This document shows, piece after piece, positions 1 through 7,931 of a stretch of 64,000 bases of DNA. A model generated the notes under the pieces. The model ran no database searches. It worked only from the letters and a program-made list of their open reading frames with translations, and was not told where the DNA came from. The stretch is from SLDF01 sp964537925 (lineage in GTDB: Bacteria > Bacteroidota > Bacteroidia > Chitinophagales > Saprospiraceae). Positions within the stretch are counted from its first letter, which is position 1, and each line of letters starts with the position of its first letter. Both the position numbers and the translations under genes were made by a program. Location of the stretch: NCBI GenBank assembly GCA_964537925.1, contig CAZICV010000003.1, positions 124,001 through 188,000 on the forward strand. Direction: 5' to 3'.

Positions 1-149
1 TCAATGCCAAGGTGCAGTACCAGGTGCTGAGCTTCCTGTCTGTCACCGTGGGTGTGGAGAATATCCTCGACAAGCGCTATCGCCCCTATTCATCGGGGAT
101 CAGCGCTGCCGGACGCAATTTCATCGTGGCACTCCGCTGTACATTCTGA
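1..149 (+). CDS. TonB-dependent receptor, C-terminal end (partial)
   Basis: The frame starting at base 3 is open and ends at TGA 147-149, giving the last 48 residues of a protein that begins outside the window. The residues VGVENILDKRYRPYSS followed by a strand ending in a terminal Phe are typical of the last beta-strands of TonB-dependent outer-membrane receptors. In this family the motif N-x-L/F-D-K/R-x-Y precedes the final strands and the C-terminal aromatic residue serves as the barrel assembly signal. Substrate cannot be judged from this fragment. The call of the fold is fairly safe; everything upstream is missing. Confidence 0.75.
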   Translation, partial: NAKVQYQVLSFLSVTVGVENILDKRYRPYSSGISAAGRNFIVALRCTF

Positions 150-175
150 TACATCGGGCAGATACTTGTTTATAC

Positions 176-209
176 ACACGGGCGGGCCGGTCTTCCGGTC
201 TGCCCGTGT
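176..209 (+). terminator. Stem-loop terminator after the receptor gene
   Basis: A 15-bp stem (176-190 with 195-209, two G-U pairs) closes on the loop TCTT, 27 bases after the stop codon. It is followed by ATATTTCC rather than a clean T run, so intrinsic termination is likely but not certain. Confidence 0.6.
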
Positions 210-289
210 ATATTTCCGGTCGTTGTATGCGGGCTTCTCATACCTGGAATCAAGGGATTAAGGGCAAAAACAGGCCATTTGCCTGAAAC

Positions 290-513
290 TGGCTTGCTCA
301 AACACAAAACACAGACTCTCCCGGCACCGGCACCGGCCTTTTTTCGAGCGGTATGTTTTCAAGACCCGCAGTCCTTGACTCACAGATCGCGCAGATCACT
401 TCTCACGACACCAGGCAATCCGTGACATCTTGTGAGAGACAATACACAGGCAAAGCAATGCCATCCGCAGGACACGCGTCTCTGACACAAAAAAATCCGT
501 ATCTTAATAAGAT
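290..513. repeat. Composite intergenic repeat, short variant
   Basis: This copy carries the same blocks as the copies at 5.9-6.1 and 21.5-21.7 kb. In order they are the CTTGCTCAAACACAAAACAC block, a T-run followed by TCGAGCGGTATGTTTTCAAG, an ATCCGTGACATCTTGTGAG stretch, GCAGGACACGCGTCT, and the boundary palindrome TATCTTAATAAGAT at 500-513. No plausible gene is present. The rest of the 150-640 gap is this repeat, a terminator and unremarkable spacer. Confidence 0.75.
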
Positions 514-640
514 AAGCTGTAGTGAAACGCCAGCGCAGGCAGATCAACAGACCTTCAACCCTACTCTCCCGCCGCACAAACATCTGCACAAATCCGTGGA
601 GAACCGTCAAAACAACTCCCCAGCGTCGTCGGGCGCCTGA

Positions 641-1213
641 TCAGACCCTGGCAACTGTCTCGTCCGTATCCAGCAGGCTGTACATCTCCATATCCTGGTA
701 AGCGCCTTCGAAATAAAAGTAATCCCTGAAATAGCCCTCCTGCCGGAACCCAAACTTGCGCAGCAGCGCCGAAGAAGCGGCATTTGCCGGCTCCACAAAT
801 GCCTGGATCGAGTGCAGGCCCATCTGATCGAAGCCATAGCAGACCACCGGGGCGATCGCTTCACTCATGATGCCCTTTGACCAGCAGGCCGGGTCGAGCA
901 TATACCCGATCTCCGCCCGGTGGTTGGCCGGATCGGCGCGGTGATAGCCGATCGTACCGATCAGTCCCGGCTCATCCCGCAGGCAGATCGCCCAGGCGAC
1001 CGACTCGTTCCTGCTCATACTTTCAGCAATCAGCCGAATGAATCCTTCCGTGACCTCTTCCACGGATTGGGGTTTGGGCCGCCCGATATAGCGCATGGCC
1101 TCTTCGTCGGTGCGCAGTTGATACAAGGCCCCGGCATCCCCCGGTACGATCTGCCGCAGCAGGAGACGCTCGGTAAGCATTTCGGGGAAGGGCTGAAAGC
1201 AGAATTCGATCAT
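641..1213 (-). CDS. GNAT family N-acetyltransferase (RimJ/RimL-like)
   Basis: A 190-residue protein with the layout of the RimJ/RimL branch of GNAT acetyltransferases, which move an acetyl group from acetyl-CoA to an amine, often a protein N-terminus. It opens with LTERLLLRQIVPGDA, has the mid-protein strand LIGTIGYHRADPANHRAEIGYML, and then WSKGIMSEAIAPVVCYGFDQM, which covers the acetyl-CoA loop and helix. The C-terminal part, LLRKFGFRQEGYFRDYFYF, is the typical family ending. Length is normal. The substrate is unknown. It stands alone on the minus strand with a repeat downstream. The start is supported by the family N-terminus lying close behind it. Confidence 0.85.
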   Translation of the reverse strand: MIEFCFQPFPEMLTERLLLRQIVPGDAGALYQLRTDEEAMRYIGRPKPQSVEEVTEGFIRLIAESMSRNESVAWAICLRDEPGLIGTIGYHRADPANHRAEIGYMLDPACWSKGIMSEAIAPVVCYGFDQMGLHSIQAFVEPANAASSALLRKFGFRQEGYFRDYFYFEGAYQDMEMYSLLDTDETVARV

Positions 1214-1277
1214 AGCCGGTCGTGGTCGATATACCGGGCAATATAGCCAAAGTTTATGCTATTGGTGACCACCGGGA

Positions 1278-1703
1278 TCAACCTTGCTGTCCGGGCATCC
1301 TGCTCATATCCATATAGAGTACATTCCAGCGGTGTCCATCCGGGTCCACGAATCCGCACCCGTACATCCAGCCCTGCGATTCGCCCGGAGCAGCATAGAC
1401 CGTACCACCCGCAGCGGTTGCGCGCGCAGCCAGCTCATCCACCTCGGCGGGGCTGGCCGCATCGATCGAGATCAGCACTTCGCTGCCCAGCGATGTATCG
1501 GAAGCCGCTTGCCCGGCAAAGTTGCGGAACACCTCTTCCGGGAACATCATTACCCCCGTCTGCTTTTCGCCGACCAGGAGCGAGACGAACTGATCGCTTT
1601 GCTCAAACATCGGGTTAAACGTGAAGCCCATCGCTTTGAAGAAAGCCCTTGAGCGCGCTACATCGCGTATGGGCAGGTTGATCCACAGTTCTTTGGTTGC
1701 CAT
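1278..1703 (-). CDS. VOC family (glyoxalase/bleomycin-resistance-like) protein
   Basis: I place the start at the internal ATG at 1703, because the family homology begins there (MATKELWINLPIRDVARSRAF). The frame stays open upstream but that part is cysteine-rich and unlike the family. The 141-residue product has two beta-alpha-beta-beta-beta halves: the first with SRAFFKAMGF, the second ending WMYGCGFVDPDGHRWNVLYMD, typical of the COG3607 group of lactoylglutathione-lyase-like proteins. Members bind metals and act on small electrophiles or antibiotics, or merely sequester them. No substrate can be assigned. It is the first of five VOC genes or gene remnants in the window. Confidence 0.85.
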   Translation of the reverse strand: MATKELWINLPIRDVARSRAFFKAMGFTFNPMFEQSDQFVSLLVGEKQTGVMMFPEEVFRNFAGQAASDTSLGSEVLISIDAASPAEVDELAARATAAGGTVYAAPGESQGWMYGCGFVDPDGHRWNVLYMDMSRMPGQQG

Positions 1704-1969
1704 GACAGGATTGGTTTTTAACTGGTGTTGATCGATGCGAAGTATACCCCGCAGGACCGGGTCATTTACATAGCAAACATAGGGGTAAATGCCATTCACC
1801 CTGCAGGTGCAAGGCGACATTTCCGGGAGGCATTTGCGACAAAAGAAAAACCTCAAGCGGATCATCCCACCTGAATAGGTGTATTACAGAGGGCATCGGT
1901 AATAACCCTTTTACGCTACCATCCGTAGATTAGCTGCTCTTCTAAACGCGCCGCAGAAATGTGGCGGAA

Positions 1970-2182
1970 TCATCTGCCTGCCCGCATTCGCCTGCTTTCT
2001 TCAAACGCATCTGATATCCTATCGAGTTGCGACTCGGTGAAGTACAGAACGGGAATCATTTTGGGCTTGTCCACACCTCTTTTGGTCACGATGATCGTCC
2101 CGTTAGCATGGGCAATATCTGATCTTTTCTCTACGACCACCTGGATATCCTTGTCGTCGATGCATTTATCAGTTGACTTCAT
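1970..2182 (-). CDS. Small hypothetical protein, coupled to the upstream membrane protein gene
   Basis: A 70-residue protein I do not recognise. Its ATG (2180-2182) lies inside the end of the gene at 2169-3032, so the two reading frames overlap by 14 bases, an arrangement that usually means translational coupling. The sequence is soluble and charged, with a predicted strand-rich first half (IQVVVEKRSDIAHANGTIIV) and a helical, Arg-rich tail. No signal peptide or membrane segment is visible. It could be a regulatory partner of the upstream protein; this is inference from overlap only. Confidence 0.55.
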   Translation of the reverse strand: MKSTDKCIDDKDIQVVVEKRSDIAHANGTIIVTKRGVDKPKMIPVLYFTESQLDRISDAFEESRRMRAGR

Positions 2183-3032
2183 TCAGTTTCTGAATTGAGT
2201 TATATAATCCGTCGGCCAATCCCTTCAATATGTCCACATCAAAGATGTTATTGAAACAGATACACCGATGGCTGTCCAAACAGAGAAAACCCGAGAGGGC
2301 TTTCTGATTCTGATCATCTGCCAGCAAAGGTACAATAGGCACCATCAAAACCGATTTGTATTTAAGCGGCCAATTCCTGTTCCTGATATAATCGTCAAGC
2401 GGCCAAAATAGTTTCTTCGGCGGCCAGTTCTTATCCAGGCGCGTATTTCTGTAATCTCTTCTGACCGGCAAACGTGTCTGATGATAAAAAGAGGTTTCTG
2501 TATTGTCGTTTTCAAAGTTAGAATACAGGAAGTTAAATCCCGAATTTCCATCAATCCAATGTTCGCCGACATCAGACTTTCCCGTCTTCCTGTCGGCCAA
2601 TGACAGCCGGTCCCTCGTCATCGTATATACCAGTGCCCTATCGTTCTTGAACTCAATAAGTTTGATACAGACACTGATATGATGATCGTAGATTTTTGAA
2701 AAGGCATTCGAGATACTATCCACAGCAACCTGTATCGTGCTGGCGACATCAACCGTTCTCTCCACATCCTCCCTGAACAATTTATGCAAGTGGGCAAAAC
2801 CTGCATTCAACTCCTTGAAAATATCGGCATAACGCACTTTGCGCCGGTACCTGGCGATCAAGTACAGGTTGTATGCCAGGAAGAAGACGGCAAAAAGACC
2901 CAGGCAACCGATCGCTACCCATCCTTCTTTACTTAAATGGGGCTTGTACAAAGCTATAAAGGCGATCATAGACAAAATACTCCCCACACTGGAAAGCACC
3001 GTAAGAATATAATCTCCTGCCGTCCTTCGCAT
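2169..3032 (-). CDS. Membrane protein with cytosolic GAF-like domain, unknown function
   Basis: A 287-residue protein with two hydrophobic segments near the N-terminus (about residues 9-31 and 38-60), a basic stretch (RYRRKVRY), an amphipathic linker and a C-terminal globular domain of about 190 residues. The end of that domain (SVLMVPIVPLL, SGFLCLDSHR, then DVDILKGLADGLYNSIQKL) resembles the last strands and helix of GAF domains. A small-molecule or signal sensor anchored in the inner membrane is plausible. No kinase, cyclase or DNA-binding domain follows, so any output must come from a partner, possibly the overlapping 70-residue gene downstream. Confidence 0.65.
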   Translation of the reverse strand: MRRTAGDYILTVLSSVGSILSMIAFIALYKPHLSKEGWVAIGCLGLFAVFFLAYNLYLIARYRRKVRYADIFKELNAGFAHLHKLFREDVERTVDVASTIQVAVDSISNAFSKIYDHHISVCIKLIEFKNDRALVYTMTRDRLSLADRKTGKSDVGEHWIDGNSGFNFLYSNFENDNTETSFYHQTRLPVRRDYRNTRLDKNWPPKKLFWPLDDYIRNRNWPLKYKSVLMVPIVPLLADDQNQKALSGFLCLDSHRCICFNNIFDVDILKGLADGLYNSIQKLNEVN

Positions 3033-3155
3033 CCAACTACCTAAAGCATGAGCAATTGATAAATATACTTAAAAAAATCCGTTTACACACTTGTTCTAAT
3101 GCACCAAAACTATAACAGGTATTATTTTCGGGCATATCACTCAAAACACCACCTC

Positions 3156-3926
3156 TCACAAGGCTTCCTTCTCCCAGGCCAACACCTGCACCCCGTCCGA
3201 ATAATGCGCCAGGTCAGGTCTCCTGTCGAGCAGCAGCCCGCCAAAACTGTACACCGTCACCAGTTCGTGTATATCCACCTCGTACAGTCTCCAGGGTCTG
3301 TGATGGATCTCGTACCTGTGCACCTTCCCGGCCTCCTGCATGTACAGGCAGTACCGCTCCGTGAGCCACAGGTCCAGGGCGGACTTGTCCGTGATCTCCC
3401 GCCCGACGGTATACCGGGCTTCCAGCCTGGAGCCGCTGCGCCTGTTTCCGGAGCTGTACCATGCACGGTCGCCGGACATACCCCTGCTCATCCTCGCATG
3501 CTCGTAAGGCAGCCCGGACAACAGCCTGGCCACCCGGGCAGAAAAGCGCTTCTGTGCTTCGATACTGAGGAAAAACACACCCGGTTTATCCTCTCCTGTG
3601 AGGTACGTGCGCACATTGATCTCATGAAAATCCGATACAGGCGGGAACGATGGCAGCAGCCACGGCCTGATCCGCTCCATCGTGAATGCCACCACCGAGA
3701 TCCAGGCAGCCCCGTCGAAGCAGTCCGGCGAAAGCCCGGCCGGGACCAGCTTTGCCAGTTCGTCCCCGTCGACTTTCCAGTGGAGAAACAGCGCGTCATT
3801 CCACTCCTGGTAATAGGCCCATCGCCCGGCGGGGATATCCCAGGGCCGGTGCGCGGTATGCTGAAGGATAGCGGCTGGTTTCACGGGTGCTCTTTTGATG
3901 AAACAGTATACAGGGCTCAGCGTCAC
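3156..3926 (-). CDS. DUF2071 (YqjF-like) protein
   Basis: A 256-residue DUF2071 protein. The family pattern is clear: ILQHTAHRPWDIP, YYQEWNDALFLHWKVD, then LVPAGLSPDCFDGAAWIS, EINVRTYL and the PGVFFLSIEA core. DUF2071 proteins adopt an acetoacetate-decarboxylase-like fold, but no reaction is established for this group. The start is a GTG whose codon overlaps the stop of the alkB-like gene (GTGA, 3923-3926), which supports this start even though the family alignment begins about 20 residues later. It is the third gene of a tightly packed minus-strand operon: VOC protein, AlkB-type enzyme, DUF2071. Confidence 0.8.
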   Translation of the reverse strand: MTLSPVYCFIKRAPVKPAAILQHTAHRPWDIPAGRWAYYQEWNDALFLHWKVDGDELAKLVPAGLSPDCFDGAAWISVVAFTMERIRPWLLPSFPPVSDFHEINVRTYLTGEDKPGVFFLSIEAQKRFSARVARLLSGLPYEHARMSRGMSGDRAWYSSGNRRSGSRLEARYTVGREITDKSALDLWLTERYCLYMQEAGKVHRYEIHHRPWRLYEVDIHELVTVYSFGGLLLDRRPDLAHYSDGVQVLAWEKEAL

Positions 3927-4546
3927 CCGACGATCGTCCGGAACGTCAGGTTGACCCTTGGCGTCGTGATCCGCCTGCTCGGCGGCAGCCGGTGCAGCCA
4001 GTGGGTCTGCGTGGCATCCTGCATGACCAGCAGGCTGCCGTGTTCCAGGACCAGCGCTACCTTTTCGCCGGTCCGTTTATGCTTGAAGGCGAATTTTCTC
4101 TCGGCGCCGAAGCTCATCGATCCGATGGCCCCGTCCTTCTTCAGGTCAGGCTCTCCGTCGCTGTGCCAGGCCATCCCTTCCGTACCGTCGTGGTAGAGAT
4201 TGAGCAGACAAGAGTTGAATGTCTCACCCGTCTCCTTCTCGGCCAGTGCTTTGAGCTGCAGCAGGTCCTCCGTCCAGGGCAGTGCATATTTAGTCGTATT
4301 CGAGTAGGTATAGGCAAACGGCTTCTCGCCGTACCACGCGACCTTTCTCCTGGTCAGGATCCGCTTGCCGAAGAGCACCGCCTCATCCGGCTTCCATTCG
4401 ATCGTACGGAGCAGCCTGTCCAGGTATCTATCGGCCGCCGGCGCATCCAGCAGCCTGCCGTAGTAGCGCACCGTGCCATCCCTGGGCAGCCAGTTTTTCT
4501 CCCGATCGCCGACCGGGCCGAAGAGTTCCATTTTTCCCTGGGTCAT
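3923..4546 (-). CDS. alkB: AlkB-type 2-oxoglutarate/Fe(II) dioxygenase (DNA alkylation repair)
   Basis: A 207-residue enzyme of the AlkB/ALKBH2-3 type, which oxidatively removes 1-methyladenine and 3-methylcytosine from DNA using Fe(II), O2 and 2-oxoglutarate. Visible are the substrate lid (VRYYGRLLDAP), NSCLLNLYHDGTEGMAWHSD with the iron ligands His and Asp, the distal ligand His in THWLHRLP, and the 2-oxoglutarate-binding R-x5-N-x-TFR at the C-terminus. I choose the ATG at 4546 because it overlaps the stop of the VOC gene upstream (ATGA, 4543-4546); a GTG at 4561 is less likely. It sits in an operon with that VOC gene and the DUF2071 gene. An AlkD-like repair gene lies 1.6 kb away on the other strand. 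Confidence 0.88.
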   Translation of the reverse strand: MTQGKMELFGPVGDREKNWLPRDGTVRYYGRLLDAPAADRYLDRLLRTIEWKPDEAVLFGKRILTRRKVAWYGEKPFAYTYSNTTKYALPWTEDLLQLKALAEKETGETFNSCLLNLYHDGTEGMAWHSDGEPDLKKDGAIGSMSFGAERKFAFKHKRTGEKVALVLEHGSLLVMQDATQTHWLHRLPPSRRITTPRVNLTFRTIVG

Positions 4547-4908
4547 ACCTCGCAGATACACTGCCCGAAGGTCAGCAGGTTGTGATCAGGGTCCAGCATC
4601 GAGAACTCCCGTTGTCCCCAGGGCTTTGCCTGCAGCTGTCCGGCCGGATGTATCGCCACAGCATTATCCACCATGTCCCCGTACAGCCGGTCGATATCAT
4701 CTGTCCGGATATATACCTGTCCGTAGTTCACTGCCGGGTCCAGCTCCCTGTACAGGAAGAAATGGATCTCTATATCGTCCTTTCGTACCATCAGGTATTC
4801 GTCGTAGCCGACTGCACCGAGCTCCAGGAAACCCAGCCGGTCGATATAGTATGCCTTTGTAGCGGCCTTGTCCCGCATAGGCAGTTTAGGGTGTATCTCA
4901 GTCAGCAT
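4543..4908 (-). CDS. VOC family protein (bleomycin-resistance-like)
   Basis: A 121-residue VOC domain protein that starts MLTEIHPKLPMRDKAATK. It shows the family landmarks YYIDRLGF, LYRELDPAVNYGQVYIRTDD and the closing WGQREFSMLDPDHNLLTF, where the Glu/Asp pair sits in the usual metal or ligand site. Proteins of this outline bind bleomycin-type drugs or other small molecules; the true ligand is not readable here. It heads the operon with alkB and the DUF2071 gene through a 4-base stop/start overlap. A close paralogue with a frameshift lies at 26436-26793. Confidence 0.85.
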   Translation of the reverse strand: MLTEIHPKLPMRDKAATKAYYIDRLGFLELGAVGYDEYLMVRKDDIEIHFFLYRELDPAVNYGQVYIRTDDIDRLYGDMVDNAVAIHPAGQLQAKPWGQREFSMLDPDHNLLTFGQCICEV

Positions 4909-5047
4909 GGTATCTTCTCTTTACCGATAAATCTACGGCTGTTTTCCGGGTTGCCGCCATTCGCCGGGGGCTTTTCCGGTATGAGACTGATGGCGTGCAG
5001 CTTGCAGGGATTAGGCATAGATGTATTCTTTTCCTGTTGCCCAGCGC

Positions 5048-5098
5048 TTGCGGCGGTTCTTCTGTCTTGATGATTGAAATGCCGTATCTTAATAAGAT
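5048..5098. repeat. Truncated composite repeat (hairpin fragment joined to boundary palindrome)
   Basis: The left-hairpin sequence GGTTCTTCTGTCTTGATG is cut after its loop and joined through ATTGAAATGCCG to the palindrome TATCTTAATAAGAT (5085-5098). The same unusual joint occurs at 20265-20298, so this is a recurring derivative. Confidence 0.65.
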
Positions 5099-5893
5099 GG
5101 ACTGTACTGAAATACCGTCGCATAGGTATCAAACAAACCGGAACGCCCCAAACTCCTATCTCACTCACTCCCAAACCCGGCCTTTTTTTCGAGCAGCTAG
5201 CTCCCGAGACTGCCGATTGTACCGGCAATTCGGCACATCCATAACCCTCTCCTCCGCTACGACGCATCGGCTTCATTGCCCTGCGCGGGCGGCGGTTCTT
5301 TTGTCTTAATGCAAAAGAACCAAAACATCAAGGCTGGTTTTTGCCGCCTGGTTTTCCGACGCATCGCGTGACCGCTGCGCAGCTAAGCCGTTCGCTGCTC
5401 TGCAAAGCCACCGTACATAAATACTGGCTACCCGGCAGCGCTATTCAGGCAGGCTATACACGGCAGCTCACTTCCGACGCTGCTGCTCCAATCCCACCCG
5501 CGGGCTCGCTTCTGCTGGAAAACTTACGGCTGCAAAAACAGGCCGTTCCTCCCCTCCCGCTTACACAAACACAAAACTCTTACTCTCCCAAACCCGGCCT
5601 TTTTTTCGAGCAGTATGTTTTCAAGACCTGCACACACTGCGCGGGCCCCGTGCCAGCCGCGTCAGAGTGAGCCACCAGAGCCAACGAAATGACAGCGCGA
5701 AGAACAACAGCCATGTCCCTCCGAGACATAACGCTACCATCCGCGAACGCTTCGCTGCGTGGCGTGGGTGGGGTGCAAGAAAACACCGCGAGAAAAAACA
5801 GCCTTGACTTTGGGCTACTTTGTGTCAAGACAAAGTAGCGCCGTCCGCAGGACACGCGTCTTTGACGCAAAAAAATCCGTATCTTAATAAGAT
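5085..5893. repeat. Composite intergenic repeat, full-length unit with inner hairpin-ended element
   Basis: A unit bounded by two copies of TATCTTAATAAGAT (5085-5098 and 5880-5893, 795 bases apart). A leader of about 190 bases comes first. The left hairpin follows at 5294-5321 (10-bp stem GGTTCTTTTG, loop TCTTAATG), then a 0.5-kb core, then the right hairpin at 5815-5838 (8-bp stem CTACTTTG, loop TGTCAAGA). The roughly 60-70 bases at 5279-5345 and 5785-5853 are imperfect inverted repeats of each other. The core contains short open frames with no family resemblance. A near-identical unit lies at 20661-21471. Confidence 0.85.
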
Positions 5894-6065
5894 GAGCTAT
5901 CGTGAAATCGTGTCACAGATATACTAAAAGCCGCCTGCTAACAATCCTCCCTCTTCTCCAAACATCCATGAAAATCCGTGACATCTGTGAGAGACAATAT
6001 ACAGGCAAAGTAGCGCCGCCCGCAGGACACGCGTCTCTGACGCAAAATCCGTATCTTAATAAGAT
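5880..6065. repeat. Composite intergenic repeat, short variant
   Basis: A 172-base-period unit between boundary palindromes 5880-5893 and 6052-6065. It holds the ATCCGTGACATCTGTGAGAG stretch and the GCAGGACACGCGTCT block but no hairpin pair. Nothing gene-like is seen from here to 6184. Confidence 0.7.
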
Positions 6066-6184
6066 AGACGATCCCGCAAGTATGCACGGGTCACAAGCAA
6101 CCGAAGACCAGGCAACAACATAAACAGACAGGCGGTTATCTAAGAGTAGAATCATTTAGCTGCCTCGAAAAACGACAGACTGAT

Positions 6185-6826
6185 ATGCAACACCCTACAC
6201 GAGCCGGGGACATCCTGGCCCAAATCAATCCAAAAACCAGGTTAGGAGACCTGCGAAAAATAGCCAAGGATATCAAGAAGGACCACGAACTGGCGATGGA
6301 ACTGTGGTCGACCGGTCAGTTTTTGCCCAAGCAACTGGCCATCCTGATCATGGACAACAAGCTTCTTTCCCCGGATCTGATCCACAAGCTTGACCAGGAT
6401 ATGCAGGCTCATCCGTCTCATGAACAAAATCAGCTGATGGACTGGCTGATGGCCAACCAGCTCACCAGGGACAAAAAGACAATTGCACTGATCCAATCCT
6501 GGGAAAATAGCCCTTCACCACTTCAGAGACGCACTTACTGGTACTACCAGGCAAGATTGAGGTGGACAGGACAGACACCCCCGAAAAATACCGCCGAGCT
6601 GCTTTCCGCCATTGAGACCGGTATCGCCACAGAAGCGCCTGAAGTTCAATGGGCCATGAATTTCACTGCAGGCTGGATTGGCGTCTATGAAACCCAGTAT
6701 CGAAACCGGTGTATCGCTCTCGGTGAGAAAACGGGTCTCTACAAAGGTGACATGGTATCCAAAGGCTGTACGCCCAATTATCTGCCGGAGTTCATTGCGA
6801 TGGAAAGCAACAAGCGAAATCTATAA
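6185..6826 (+). CDS. DNA alkylation repair protein (AlkD-like HEAT repeat)
   Basis: A 213-residue all-helical protein of the AlkD/COG4912 group. These glycosylase-fold proteins stack HEAT-like repeats around DNA and remove bulky or cationic N3/N7-alkyl purines. Landmarks are GDLRKIAKDIKKDHELAMELW, QLAILIMDNKLL and SPLQRRTYWYYQARLRW, with the family ending NRCIALGEKTGLYKGDMVSKGCTPNYLP. AlkD proteins are usually around 230 residues, so this is essentially full length. It stands alone, flanked on both sides by composite repeats. With the AlkB-type gene at 3923-4546 it makes two alkylation-damage repair genes close together, though not in one operon. Confidence 0.82.
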   Translation: MQHPTRAGDILAQINPKTRLGDLRKIAKDIKKDHELAMELWSTGQFLPKQLAILIMDNKLLSPDLIHKLDQDMQAHPSHEQNQLMDWLMANQLTRDKKTIALIQSWENSPSPLQRRTYWYYQARLRWTGQTPPKNTAELLSAIETGIATEAPEVQWAMNFTAGWIGVYETQYRNRCIALGEKTGLYKGDMVSKGCTPNYLPEFIAMESNKRNL

Positions 6827-6957
6827 TCAAGTGTGACACCGGCACAACCGACATCCACGAGTACGTCACGATAGCACCGCCGGCAAAAACACTTCCTGCT
6901 ATAGCCGCCTATCTGGCCACACAGATTTAGCGGACTATTACCATTGCTTTGAACACC

Positions 6958-7294
6958 CGGCTTGCTCAAACACAAAACACGGGCTCTCCCAAAACCCGGC
7001 CTTTTTTTCGAACGGTATGTTTTCAAGACCCGCACACCCTGCGCAGGCTCCGTGCCAGCCGCGTCGGAGTGAGCCGCCGGAACCAACGAAATGACAGCGC
7101 GAAGAACAGCAGCCAGGCCTCTCCGGGAAACCACACTATCGCCTGCGAACGCTTCGCTGCGTGGCGTGGGCGGGGCGACAGAAAACACCCGCGAGAAAAA
7201 TAAGCCTGATCTTTGGCTACTTTGTATCAAGACAAAGTAGCGCCGTCCGCAGGACACGCGTCTCTGACGTAAAAAATCCGTATCTTAATAAGAT
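6958..7294. repeat. Composite intergenic repeat, left-deleted copy
   Basis: Right half of the full unit: the CTTGCTCAAACACAAAACAC block, TCGAACGGTATGTTTTCAAG, AACGCTTCGCTGCGTGGCGT, the right hairpin at 7217-7240 (stem CTACTTTG, loop TATCAAGA), GCAGGACACGCGTCT and the boundary palindrome at 7281-7294. Left hairpin and leader are absent. The 6827-7346 gap holds only this repeat. Confidence 0.8.
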
Positions 7295-7346
7295 ACACCC
7301 TACTGACATGCAGCCTATCAGCAAAGGTCGTCAGCGACCAGGCCGC

Positions 7347-7907
7347 TTACTCAAACCGGTACAACAGCCCGAGGGTATAGCCACCTCCACCGTATGAGCC
7401 CCCATAAGGCAGTACACCCGCTATCGAAACCTGAAACCGGAACAACACCGGCAATCCTGCCGCTTCAAAACAGACAATCGCCGACCCCACCAGTCCTTTC
7501 CTGACCCTCCCCTCCGGTCCCTGGTACAGCAGCCCCCCGCCCGATAGACCGCCACGCAGGCGTACTCCGTGTTTTTCCTGTGACTCGCTGTAGTACACAT
7601 ACAACAACTGCAGGGTCGTATACGGGTAGTCCGCCAGCGCGTAATAGCTATACCGGTATTCCCTTCTTGCCAGATCCGACGTACCCGCAAACAGCTCCAG
7701 ACCTCCGTAGCGCCAGATCTGTACCCCCGCGACTACACCATTGTGCTGACCCAGTACCACACCGACAGTATATCCGGGCATTTCGGAACGCCAGATCGAT
7801 GCCCGTGCAGTATCCACATCCTGCGCTACCACTACCGTCGCCATACAAGTAAATACTATCATCCGTAACAATGGCCGGATACACCTGGCATACAAGATTA
7901 CCTTCAT
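7347..7907 (-). CDS. Hypothetical exported protein, paralogue of the next gene upstream
   Basis: A 186-residue protein I do not recognise by family. It has an N-terminal hydrophobic stretch ending near VVAQDVDTA that looks like a signal peptide, then mostly alternating polar/hydrophobic strands and Gly-rich turns (LRGGLSGGGLL, GGSYGGGGYTLGLLYRF), ending in Phe-Glu. This suggests a small outer-membrane beta-barrel or a periplasmic strand-rich protein. The stretch GVQIWRYGGLELFAGTSD matches IGIWRYGRLELSVSQSE in the gene at 7932-8498, so the two are tandem paralogues, 24 bases apart and probably co-transcribed. It is the last of a minus-strand run of exported proteins. Confidence 0.65.
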   Translation of the reverse strand: MKVILYARCIRPLLRMIVFTCMATVVVAQDVDTARASIWRSEMPGYTVGVVLGQHNGVVAGVQIWRYGGLELFAGTSDLARREYRYSYYALADYPYTTLQLLYVYYSESQEKHGVRLRGGLSGGGLLYQGPEGRVRKGLVGSAIVCFEAAGLPVLFRFQVSIAGVLPYGGSYGGGGYTLGLLYRFE

Positions 7908-7931
7908 GGTTGAATCGTTCTATATCCGTCT

